Part shown: positions 37,408 to 45,244 of the stretch, one piece after another | Numbering within the stretch: the stretch's first letter is position 1 | Layout of the letters: each line of letters begins with the position of its first letter | Assembly: GCA_965227065.1 (NCBI GenBank) | Contig: CBDDFN010000010.1 | Location: 309,436 to 373,435 of the forward strand | Source of the DNA: CBDDFN01 sp965227065 | GTDB lineage: Bacteria; Pseudomonadota; Alphaproteobacteria; SPJN01 | Reading direction: 5' to 3' | DNA: 64,000 nt | Position numbers and translations under genes: made by a program | Notes under the pieces: generated by a model | Seen by the model: the letters and a program-made list of their open reading frames with translations, nothing else | What the model was told of the DNA's origin: nothing | The model's database searches: none

Positions 37408-38202
37408 TTAGCGGCTGCGCCGCACCATCACCCGTGTGGCGACCAGAACGCCGATCAGCGCCGCGCCGATCAACAGGGTGGACAGCGCATTGATTTCGGG
37501 CGACACGCCCAGCCGCACTTTCGACCACACCACAATGGGCAGGGTCGAAGCGCCAGAGCCGGTCACGAAATTCGCAATCACCAGATCATCGAGCGACAGG
37601 GTGAAGCTAAGAAGCCAGCCCGCAGCCAGTGCCGGGGCAATCAAAGGCAGGGTGACCGAAAAGAACACCTTTATGGGCCGCGCACCGAGATCCTGGGCCG
37701 CCTCTTCCAGGCTGGGGTCAAGCTGGCCGAGCCGGGCGCGCACCACCACCACGACATAAGCCATGGCGAGCGTCATATGGGCGAGGGAGATCGTGGAAAA
37801 GCCGCGCGCGTGGGGGAAGCCAAGAAGGTTCTGGCTCGCCACAAACAGAAGCAAGAGCGCAAGCCCGATCATCACATCGGGCATCACAAGCGGGGCGGCG
37901 GTCAGCATGGTGAACAGCCCCCGGCCCCGGAAGGCGCCATGGCGCACCAGTACCAGCGCGCCCAATGTACCCAGGATCGTCGCGATGGTTGCGGAAAAAC
38001 CGGCGATGCGCAGCGATAGAAAAGCGGCATCCAGAATCTGCTCATCGCGCAACAGCTCGCCATACCATTTGGTGGTGAACCCGCCCCACACGGTGACGAG
38101 CTTGCTGTCATTAAACGAATAGAGGACGAGCAGGACAATCGGCGCATAAAGAAAAGCGTAGCCGAAGCACAGCATGGACAGAAGGAAGGAGGGGCGCTTC
38201 AT
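37408..38202 (-). CDS. potI: polyamine ABC transporter permease (PotI/PotC type)
   Basis: A 264-residue inner-membrane permease with six hydrophobic helices. The cytoplasmic EAA loop reads EEAAQDLGARPIKVFFSVTLPLIAP, where the ATPase docks. It is the second permease of a putrescine/spermidine importer. The ATG at 38202 overlaps the potH stop by one base (TGATG), so I reject the longer frame to 38298. It is the last gene of the potFGHI operon. Putrescine versus spermidine preference cannot be settled from the permease. Confidence 0.9.
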   Translation of the reverse strand: MKRPSFLLSMLCFGYAFLYAPIVLLVLYSFNDSKLVTVWGGFTTKWYGELLRDEQILDAAFLSLRIAGFSATIATILGTLGALVLVRHGAFRGRGLFTMLTAAPLVMPDVMIGLALLLLFVASQNLLGFPHARGFSTISLAHMTLAMAYVVVVVRARLGQLDPSLEEAAQDLGARPIKVFFSVTLPLIAPALAAGWLLSFTLSLDDLVIANFVTGSGASTLPIVVWSKVRLGVSPEINALSTLLIGAALIGVLVATRVMVRRSR

Positions 38203-39104
38203 CACACTCTCTCCTCTTTGCGCAGCGCCTGGATGATCCCGGCGGGGACGACGAGCGCCAGCAGCATCAGGATGGCGAGCGCCGAGGCCATCGGCCAATC
38301 GACATTGCGGCTGAATTCATTCCACAAGACCTTGCCGATCATCAGCGTGTCGGACCCGCCCAGCAGGTCGGGAATGACAAACTCGCCGACGGCGGGAATG
38401 AAGACCAGCATACAGCCCGCCACAATGCCGGGCAGCGACAAAGGCAGGGTGACCGACACAAAGGCCCGCCAGGGTTTCGCGCCCAGATCGGCGGCAGCAT
38501 CCAGCAAGCTGTGATCCATCCGTTCCAGCGCTGCATAAAGCGGCAGGATCATGAAGGGCAGATAGGAATAGACAATGCCGATCTGCACCGCGAGCGGAGT
38601 GTAAAGAATATGCAAGGGCTCACTGATCAGGCCCATCGCCATCAACAGCTCATTAAGCAGGCCCTGATCCTTCAAAATGCCGATCCAGGCATAGACCCGG
38701 ATCAGGAAGCTTGTCCAAAAAGGCAGGATGACCGCCATCAGCAGATAAGGCCGGCGCTTTTCAGAGGCGCGCGCAATCGCGTACGCCATTGGATAGCCGA
38801 TCAGCAAGGTGATCAGCGTGGCCCCCAAAGCGATCTTGACCGATGACCAATAGGCGCTGAGATACAGGCTCTCGCTGAACAAAAGCGCGAAATTATCGAA
38901 GCTGAGCGAGATTTGCAGCGTCAGCCCGTCGATCCATTCGACCAGCGGGGTATAGGGCGGCCGCCCGAATTCCTTGATCGATAGGGCGATTTTCAGAACG
39001 ATCAGAAAGGGCAGCAGGAAAAACAGGCCAAGCCAGCCGAACGGCACCAGCCGCACCAGCGCAGCCCCCCAACTGCCATTCAGCCTGTGGGCCAGCGCCT
39101 TCAC
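38202..39104 (-). CDS. potH: polyamine ABC transporter permease (PotH/PotB type)
   Basis: A 300-residue permease with six helices and the EAA-type loop DAAADLGAKPWRAFVSVTLPLSLPG. It forms the channel heterodimer with PotI. The GTG at 39104 overlaps the potG stop (GTGA), which decides the start. An upstream extension to 39161 lies within potG. The typical signature RASEKRRPYLLMAVILPFWTSFLIRVYAW (in two parts) matches the PotB/PotH group. Confidence 0.9.
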   Translation of the reverse strand: MKALAHRLNGSWGAALVRLVPFGWLGLFFLLPFLIVLKIALSIKEFGRPPYTPLVEWIDGLTLQISLSFDNFALLFSESLYLSAYWSSVKIALGATLITLLIGYPMAYAIARASEKRRPYLLMAVILPFWTSFLIRVYAWIGILKDQGLLNELLMAMGLISEPLHILYTPLAVQIGIVYSYLPFMILPLYAALERMDHSLLDAAADLGAKPWRAFVSVTLPLSLPGIVAGCMLVFIPAVGEFVIPDLLGGSDTLMIGKVLWNEFSRNVDWPMASALAILMLLALVVPAGIIQALRKEERV

Positions 39105-40249
39105 TGGCTCAAGACCACGGCATTGGCAGGGTGGAAGCTGAGCCAGACCTTGTCTTCCCAACTGGGCCGTTCTTCCAGATTGTGCCGGGCATTGGTCAGC
39201 GAGACCTCAAGCCGTTCGCCGGTTTCGATCTCGACATGATAGATCGACATATCGCCCAGATAGGCGATTTCCTTGACCGTGCCGCTCATCAGATTGTGGT
39301 CCGTGTCGGGGCGGGTTTTGGTAACCGCGATCTTTTCAGGCCGCAGCATGACCGACACGGGCGCACCTGCGATCAGCGGGCCGTGCTGTTCGACATGCAC
39401 CGGGGCTGTGATGCCCGCGCAATCGATCACTACGCCCTCATCGGTCAGCGCGTCCACCGTTCCCCACAGCGTGTTGGCCACCCCGACAAAGTTCGCGACC
39501 ACCGAGGTGGCGGGAAATTCATAAATCTCATAAGGCGTGCCGACCTGTTCGATCACACCGACATCCATCACCGCCATGCGGGTGGACATGGTCATCGCCT
39601 CTTCCTGATCATGGGTGACCATGATGAAGGTAACGCCGATCTTTTCCTGAATATTGACCAGCTCGAACTGGGTTTCTTCGCGCAGCTTCTTGTCCAGCGC
39701 GGCGAGCGGTTCATCGAGCAACAGGATTTTGGGCCGCTTGACCAAGGCGCGGGCAAGCGCGACGCGCTGGCGCTGGCCACCCGACATCTGGTCGGGTTTG
39801 CGTTTGTGGAAATCGAGCAGGCGGACCAGGCTCAACACCTCATCCACCCGGTCGCGGATTTCGCCTTTGGGAACGCCGTCCTGCTTGAGGCCGAAGGCAA
39901 TATTCTGCGCCACGCTCATATGGGGAAACAGCGCATAGGTCTGGAACACCATATTGACCGGCCGCTCATAGGGCGGCACGCGGGTCATATCGATGCCGTC
40001 AATCAGGATGCGGCCCTCAGACGGTGTCTCAAAGCCCGCAATCATGCGCAGCAAGGTGGTCTTGCCGCAACCTGATGGGCCGAGCAGCGAAAACAGCTCG
40101 CCCCGATAGATTTCAAGATCAAGGCGGTTGACCGCGACCGCGTCGCCGAAGGTCTTGGTCACCGCCTCGATCCGCACAAAAGGTTCGGCGTCAGGGTCAG
40201 CCCAGGGGGCAAAATCCGCCGAACCCGGCTTTGTGCTGGGACCCGTCAT
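39101..40249 (-). CDS. potG: polyamine ABC transporter ATPase
   Basis: A 382-residue ATP-binding subunit. Walker A GPSGCGKTT near residue 57, Q-loop in VFQTYALFP, signature MSGGQRQRVALARAL, Walker B ILLLDEPLAALD, and H-loop VTHDQEEA are all intact. A TOBE-like C-terminal domain follows from about 280 (VMLRPEKIAV). It powers uptake through PotHI. Its ATG overlaps the potF stop (TAATG), and it overlaps potH by 4 bp, so the operon is fully coupled. Confidence 0.93.
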   Translation of the reverse strand: MTGPSTKPGSADFAPWADPDAEPFVRIEAVTKTFGDAVAVNRLDLEIYRGELFSLLGPSGCGKTTLLRMIAGFETPSEGRILIDGIDMTRVPPYERPVNMVFQTYALFPHMSVAQNIAFGLKQDGVPKGEIRDRVDEVLSLVRLLDFHKRKPDQMSGGQRQRVALARALVKRPKILLLDEPLAALDKKLREETQFELVNIQEKIGVTFIMVTHDQEEAMTMSTRMAVMDVGVIEQVGTPYEIYEFPATSVVANFVGVANTLWGTVDALTDEGVVIDCAGITAPVHVEQHGPLIAGAPVSVMLRPEKIAVTKTRPDTDHNLMSGTVKEIAYLGDMSIYHVEIETGERLEVSLTNARHNLEERPSWEDKVWLSFHPANAVVLSQ

Positions 40250-41352
40250 TACTGGCCGGTCTTGATGCGCGTCCAGGTGCGGGTTTCATCACGCAGATAA
40301 GATGCGCCCCGGACCGGAATGGTGAAGAACTTGTCCCGCGTCTCAGCCGAAGGATATATGATCGGATCGGTGAGCCGGTCTTCGGTGACATGCTGGTCCG
40401 AGCCTTTGACGGCATTGGTGTAGCCGACCTCATTGGTGATCGGGCCAACCACGTCTGGCCGCATCATGAAATTGATGAAGGCATGGGCTTCGGCCGTATG
40501 GGGGGCATCGGCGGGGATGACCATCACATCGATCACCGCGTTGACGCCTTCTTTTGGCAGGACAATATCGACTTCGACGCCATTGCCGGCTTCGGCCGCC
40601 CGGTCGCGGGACTGAACAAGGTCACCGCCATAGCCCATGGCCACGCAGATATCGCCATTGGCGAGATCATTGATATAGGATGAGGAGTGGACATATTTGA
40701 GGTAGGGCCGCGCAGTTTCGAGCAATTGGGCGGCCTTTTTTAAATCGTCCTTGCTGTCGCTTGTGGGGTCAATGCCCAGATAGGCCTGCGCAGCAGCAAT
40801 CACCTCTGAGGGATCATCCAGCCAGGTCACGCCGCAGCCTTTAAGCTTTTCCAGCCATTCAGGCTCAAACAGCAAGGCCCAGCTATCAAGCGGCGCATCC
40901 GGCGCAATCTCGGCCAGCTTGGCGCGGTTCACGCCATAGCCGGTGGGCGCCATCATATAGGGAACCGCATGGGCGTTGCCGGGATCATTGGGGGCAATCG
41001 CCTTCATGAAGGCAGGCTCCATATTCTCCCAATTGGGCAATTGGCTCTTGTCGAGCGGCTGGTAGAGGCCCGCCTTGATGCCGCGCGCGGCGTTCGGCAC
41101 GATGGAGGGGAAGACCACGTCATAGCCCGAATTGCCGGCCATCAGCTTGGCTTCAACAATCTCGTTGGAATCATAGACGTCATAATTGACGGTGATGCCG
41201 GTCTCTTCGGTGAAGCGCGACAGCGTGTCTTCAGCGATATAATCGGACCAGTTGTAGACATTGACGACGCGCTCTTCAGCCGATGCGCCAAAGGCGGTCA
41301 TCAGCGACAAAGCGGTGAGGGAGAGAAAGCGAACGACAGGGCGATTGGTCAT
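40249..41352 (-). CDS. potF: polyamine ABC transporter periplasmic binding protein
   Basis: A 367-residue secreted solute-binding protein with signal peptide RPVVRFLSLTALSLMTAFGASA. The family signature VNVYNWSDYIAEDTL follows directly, with DVYDSNEIVEAKLMAG and YDVVFPS further on, all typical of PotD/PotF. It captures putrescine or spermidine in the periplasm. It is the first gene of the operon, so the promoter should lie in the 160 bp upstream of 41352. I prefer the ATG at 41352 over the frame opening at 41394. Confidence 0.92.
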   Translation of the reverse strand: MTNRPVVRFLSLTALSLMTAFGASAEERVVNVYNWSDYIAEDTLSRFTEETGITVNYDVYDSNEIVEAKLMAGNSGYDVVFPSIVPNAARGIKAGLYQPLDKSQLPNWENMEPAFMKAIAPNDPGNAHAVPYMMAPTGYGVNRAKLAEIAPDAPLDSWALLFEPEWLEKLKGCGVTWLDDPSEVIAAAQAYLGIDPTSDSKDDLKKAAQLLETARPYLKYVHSSSYINDLANGDICVAMGYGGDLVQSRDRAAEAGNGVEVDIVLPKEGVNAVIDVMVIPADAPHTAEAHAFINFMMRPDVVGPITNEVGYTNAVKGSDQHVTEDRLTDPIIYPSAETRDKFFTIPVRGASYLRDETRTWTRIKTGQ

Positions 41353-41515
41353 TATGATCAACCTTTTCCAAGAGGACCGGAGGCAGGAGTTCAACGCCTT
41401 GCCGGATTATGCGTCGCTTACTGCAAAATGCAAAAAAAAGCGCGTGGAATTTTTGTGATTGAACGGCGTGCGCGCCATGCCGCAGGCGGGCAAGAAACGG
41501 GCCTAAAGGGCGTCC

Positions 41516-42655
41516 CTAAAGATCATTATAGACCCGGCCTTTCCATTGGGCGGTGCGCCCGCGAAAAGCTTGCCAGCCCGATGACAGGGTCATGGCCATA
41601 TAAAGCAGCCCCGCCAGCGGCAGGGCGAGCGCTTTGTAAGGGGCCTGGTCATAAAGCTTGAGAGTCGGAAGATAGGTGGCCGCCATCAAAAGCCAGCAGG
41701 TCAGGCCCAGCAGGGCCGCAGGCGTACTGCCGAAAATCAGTGCCAGAAACGGCACCAGATACATCAGGATCAGCCCGGTGGCCGAGCCTGTCAGCATGAC
41801 ATAGCTTTTCTTGAGCTGCACAAAGGCTGAGCGCTCCACCATCGTCCACACCGACGACAAGGGCCGGTTGTCGCGCAGCGACACGGCTTCGGTCTTGGCC
41901 AGCCCGATCCAGGTGCGGCGCTCAGGGGCGGCCGCCTTGATGGTGCGGGCCAGCGCACAATCATCAATGATTTCGCCTTTGATGGCTTCAACCCCGCCTG
42001 CACGCTCAAACGTCTCGCGATTAACCAGCACGCAGCCACCGGCCGATGCGGCCATGGAGTCGCTTGGGGTGTTTGACCGGGGAAAGGGGTAAAGCTGCTG
42101 AAAGAAAAAGACGAAGGCCGGCATCAGCAAGCCGCCCCACAGGCCGCGCGCATCAAGCCGCGCCATCAGCGAGACGAGCGACAGGTTTTCCGCTTCGGCC
42201 TTGGCGACCAGCGCGCGCAGGGTTCCCGGTGCATGGACAATATCAGCATCGGTCAGCAACAGATATTTCGACGGTTCGCCGGAGATGCTCGCCAATCCGG
42301 TTTGCAGTGACCATAGCTTGCCGGTCCAGCCCGGCGCACGGTCCCGTCCCTCAACCAGGCTGAAGGGCCGCGCACCATTGGCTTGCGATTGCCCCATGGC
42401 GCCGGTGCCGTCGGTGCTTTGATCATCGACCAGCACCACGTCCAGCGGGCCGGGATAGTCGCTCGCCATGTGAGAGGCGATGACTGGGCCGATCGTTTCG
42501 GCTTCGTCGCGGGCGGGGATGACGGCGATGACGGCGGGCCAGTCTTGCGGCTCAGGCGCGGGCAAAAGCCGTTCGGACGCCAGCCAGTAGCCGCCGTTCA
42601 AAAAGGTCAGATAAAGCCAGATCAGCAGCGAGATAAGCGCAAGAATGGTCAACAT
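41516..42655 (-). CDS. hpnB: hopanoid-associated glycosyltransferase HpnB
   Basis: A 379-residue family-2 glycosyltransferase anchored by an N-terminal helix (LTILALISLLIWLYLTFL) and three or more C-terminal helices. The GT-A core shows VIAVIPARDEAETIGPV near residue 42, the VLVDDQSTDGT motif near 73, and the metal-binding TDAD near 135. This layout, with the long hydrophobic C-terminus, is typical of HpnB of hopanoid clusters. The acceptor sugar step is not settled in the literature I know. It is divergent from hpnH, 148 bp away. Confidence 0.85.
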   Translation of the reverse strand: MLTILALISLLIWLYLTFLNGGYWLASERLLPAPEPQDWPAVIAVIPARDEAETIGPVIASHMASDYPGPLDVVLVDDQSTDGTGAMGQSQANGARPFSLVEGRDRAPGWTGKLWSLQTGLASISGEPSKYLLLTDADIVHAPGTLRALVAKAEAENLSLVSLMARLDARGLWGGLLMPAFVFFFQQLYPFPRSNTPSDSMAASAGGCVLVNRETFERAGGVEAIKGEIIDDCALARTIKAAAPERRTWIGLAKTEAVSLRDNRPLSSVWTMVERSAFVQLKKSYVMLTGSATGLILMYLVPFLALIFGSTPAALLGLTCWLLMAATYLPTLKLYDQAPYKALALPLAGLLYMAMTLSSGWQAFRGRTAQWKGRVYNDL

Positions 42656-42803
42656 GGGGATGGGTATAAAGCGACAGTCATTCCGGTCAAGCTTCTAAGC
42701 CATTGAATATTAATAAAAAATTATGTTTATTAAATCCTGTTTCTTTGACCTTCCCGGCGTGTGCCCGTAACATGGACAACGTGTCTGATGTGAGGAGGTG
42801 CGT

Positions 42804-43925
42804 ATGGGTGTGTCCATTCACCAGCAAGTTCGGGTCGGGGCCTATGTGGTGAAACAGACCCTGCTCCGCCGGAAGAAATATCCGCTGGTTCTGTTTCTTG
42901 AGCCTTTATTCCGCTGCAATCTGGCCTGTCCCGGCTGTGGTAAAATTGATTTTCCCGCGCCGATCCTGAACCAGCGCCTGTCGGTGCAGGAATGCATTGA
43001 TGCGGTGGAAGAATGCGGCGCGCCCGTGGTGGCGATCCCTGGTGGCGAACCGCTGATCCACAAGGAGATCGGCGAGATCGTCCGCGAGGTGGTGAAGCGC
43101 AAGAAGTTCGTGTCGCTGTGCACCAACGGGCTGTTGCTGGAAAAGAAGCTGCATCTGTTTGAGCCCTCACCCTTCCTGTTCTTCTCGGTCCATCTTGATG
43201 GGCTTGAAGAGGAGCATGACAAAGCCGTTGATCAGGAAGGCACGTTCAAAACTGCGGTCAAGGCGATCAAGGCGGCCCAGGAGAAGGGCTTCCAGGTCGC
43301 CGTCAATGCCACCGTGTTTGACAATATGAGCGCGCAGCAAGTGGCCGATTATCTCGACTTTGCCACCGATCTGGGCGTCAATATCTCGATCTCGCCGGGC
43401 TATGCCTATGAGCGCGCGCCTGATACCGAACATTTCCTGAGCCGGGAAAAAACCAAAACCCTGTTCCGCGACGTGTTCAATATCGGCAAGGCGAACAAGC
43501 GGAAGTGGAATTTCAGCCACTCGTCGCTGTTCCTGGATTATCTCGCGGGCAATCAGGAATTTCTGTGCACGCCGTGGGGCTCACCGACACGCAATGTGTT
43601 TGGCTGGCAAAAGCCGTGTTATCTGCTCGCCGAAGGTTATGCCAGTTCCTACAAGGAGTTGATGGAGACGACCGACTGGGAGGCTTACGGCACCGGACGG
43701 TATGAGAAATGCTCCAACTGTATGGCCCATTGCGGTTATGAGCCGACCGCGGCGATGGAATCGATCCGCGCACCGTGGAAGCTGTTCAAGCGGCCCAACT
43801 ATTTCAAGATCAAGACTGAAGGCCCGATGGCGCCCGAGATTGACCTCAGCAAGGCCCGCCCGGCTGAGGATCATCACGACCGGCTGGTTGATGAAAAGCT
43901 AGAAGAGATCCACCGCGCGGCGTAA
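42804..43925 (+). CDS. hpnH: adenosylhopane-forming radical SAM protein HpnH
   Basis: A 373-residue radical SAM enzyme that links the 5-prime-deoxyadenosyl group to diploptene, the first step in extended hopanoid side chains. The iron-sulfur motif CNLACPGC (CX3CX2C, Cys 38, 42, 45) follows YPLVLFLEPLF. A Cys-rich C-terminal stretch KCSNCMAHCGYEPTAA is also typical. The ATG at 42804 has a perfect TGAGGAGGTG. Its 3-prime end overlaps the convergent hpnG by 27 bp. Confidence 0.95.
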   Translation: MGVSIHQQVRVGAYVVKQTLLRRKKYPLVLFLEPLFRCNLACPGCGKIDFPAPILNQRLSVQECIDAVEECGAPVVAIPGGEPLIHKEIGEIVREVVKRKKFVSLCTNGLLLEKKLHLFEPSPFLFFSVHLDGLEEEHDKAVDQEGTFKTAVKAIKAAQEKGFQVAVNATVFDNMSAQQVADYLDFATDLGVNISISPGYAYERAPDTEHFLSREKTKTLFRDVFNIGKANKRKWNFSHSSLFLDYLAGNQEFLCTPWGSPTRNVFGWQKPCYLLAEGYASSYKELMETTDWEAYGTGRYEKCSNCMAHCGYEPTAAMESIRAPWKLFKRPNYFKIKTEGPMAPEIDLSKARPAEDHHDRLVDEKLEEIHRAA

Positions 43926-44552
43926 CGCGTTTGGCAGCGCGGCCGCCAGGGCTTTGTGGGCGGCTGCTGAATCGCGACCCAAAGCCATCAGGCCGGGCAG
44001 CGCGCCGGGATTTTGAACAAGACCGAACAGGGTCGCAGCCAGGCGGGTGCGGCCCTTTTCATCGACCGCCTCCAGCGCGAGCGGCGGCAAAACCCGGTCG
44101 GATGGATCGGCAATGGCGCGGATTGCGAGCAGGGGCAGCGCGTAACGGGCGGCGATGGCTGCCACCGCATGGCTTTCCATATCAAGCGCGGCGGCGCCGG
44201 TCTGCTGATAAAGCGCGGCCTTGTCGTCAACGGAGCTGATGATGCGGTCAACGCCCAGCAATGGTGCTTCACTCAGCCCCAATGATGAGGCCGCCCGGTA
44301 GGTGTCGCCGTCTTCTGTCATGATCGATGATGCGGCCAGAACCGTGCCGGGCCCAAGCGTGGGGGCCAGCCCGCCGGCAACGCCAATGCTGATCAGGCCC
44401 CGCGCGCCGTCTGTGGCAAAGGCTGCAGCCTGTTGCGCCGCGCGTTCGGTGCTTGCCCCGGAAATGGCGATTTGGATCGGCAGGTCCCGGCCGGCCTTGG
44501 CGATCACATCGGCCTCGGATTGAAGCCCGCACACAATTCCGAAAAAACGCAT
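43899..44552 (-). CDS. hpnG: hopanoid phosphorylase HpnG
   Basis: A 217-residue nucleoside-phosphorylase-fold protein thought to remove adenine from adenosylhopane after HpnH. Signatures are FGIVCGLQSEADVI, LISIGVAGGLAP near 56, and LDMESHAVAAIA near 122 with the catalytic Glu. This branch differs from MTA/SAH nucleosidases and is typical of hopanoid clusters. I use the ATG at 44552 (GTG at 44555 is possible). It converges on and overlaps hpnH, an arrangement that may make their mRNAs antisense to each other at the ends. Confidence 0.9.
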   Translation of the reverse strand: MRFFGIVCGLQSEADVIAKAGRDLPIQIAISGASTERAAQQAAAFATDGARGLISIGVAGGLAPTLGPGTVLAASSIMTEDGDTYRAASSLGLSEAPLLGVDRIISSVDDKAALYQQTGAAALDMESHAVAAIAARYALPLLAIRAIADPSDRVLPPLALEAVDEKGRTRLAATLFGLVQNPGALPGLMALGRDSAAAHKALAAALPNALRRAVDLF

Positions 44553-44620
44553 CACATTTGTCCCGCACTGCTGTTAGGCTTGGGACGGGTGAGGACGCCC
44601 CAATAGCCGGAGGATATCCT

Positions 44621-45244
44621 ATGGCTGAAATCACGACGATTGAAGCGCTGCGCGCCCATATGGGTGATGCGCATGAGCTGACCCAGGCAAAAATTACCGA
44701 TGGCCTGTTTGAAGAAGCGCGCGATTTTATTGCCCGCGCGCCGTTGATCATGATTGCGACCGTCTCCAAAGACGGGCTGCCGACGGTCTCGCCCAAGGGC
44801 GATGCGCCAGGCTTTGTGGCGATCAAGGATGACAAGACCCTGCTGATCCCCGAACGGCCGGGCAACCGTTTGTGCCACGGGCTGACCAATGTGATCGACA
44901 CCGGAACAATCGGCCTGATCTTCCTTATTCCGGGTCAGGAAGAAACGCTGCGTGTGACCGGCAGGGCCGTCATCAAGGATGATGCCGATCTGTGCGCGCA
45001 ATTTGAGGCGCGCGGCAAGCCTGCGCTGCTGGTCCAGGAAGTGAACATCGAGACCTGCTTCTTCCACTGCGCCAAAGCCTTCAAGCGCAGCCAGACCTGG
45101 AACCCCGAAAGCTGGGGCGAGCCTTTGAAGATTTCCTTTGGCGACATCATCGCGCGTCAGGCGGGTAAGAAAGGCGTCACCAAATTCGCCATGGGCAAGA
45201 CCATCGATCTGAGCGTCAAGGCCGACTATAAAACCAATCTTTAA
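44621..45244 (+). CDS. PPOX-class FMN flavoprotein (pyridoxamine 5'-phosphate oxidase family)
   Basis: A 207-residue split-barrel flavoprotein. MIATVSKDGLPTVSPKGDAPGFVAI near residue 44-70 is the FMN-binding strand pair, and the rest matches the MSMEG_1061-type subfamily, with IPERPGNRLCHGLTN and a long C-terminal region. Such proteins bind FMN or F420 and reduce small molecules. True pyridoxine synthesis is unlikely. The ATG follows GGAGG. It is divergent from hpnG with 68 bp between starts, and its stop shares TTAA with the convergent TonB receptor. Confidence 0.8.
   Translation: MAEITTIEALRAHMGDAHELTQAKITDGLFEEARDFIARAPLIMIATVSKDGLPTVSPKGDAPGFVAIKDDKTLLIPERPGNRLCHGLTNVIDTGTIGLIFLIPGQEETLRVTGRAVIKDDADLCAQFEARGKPALLVQEVNIETCFFHCAKAFKRSQTWNPESWGEPLKISFGDIIARQAGKKGVTKFAMGKTIDLSVKADYKTNL

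Noticed and set aside
42710..42724. CtrA-like site TTAA-N7-TTAT between hpnB and hpnH
   Set aside because: The second half-site is imperfect and the region is generally AT-rich, so it is likely chance.
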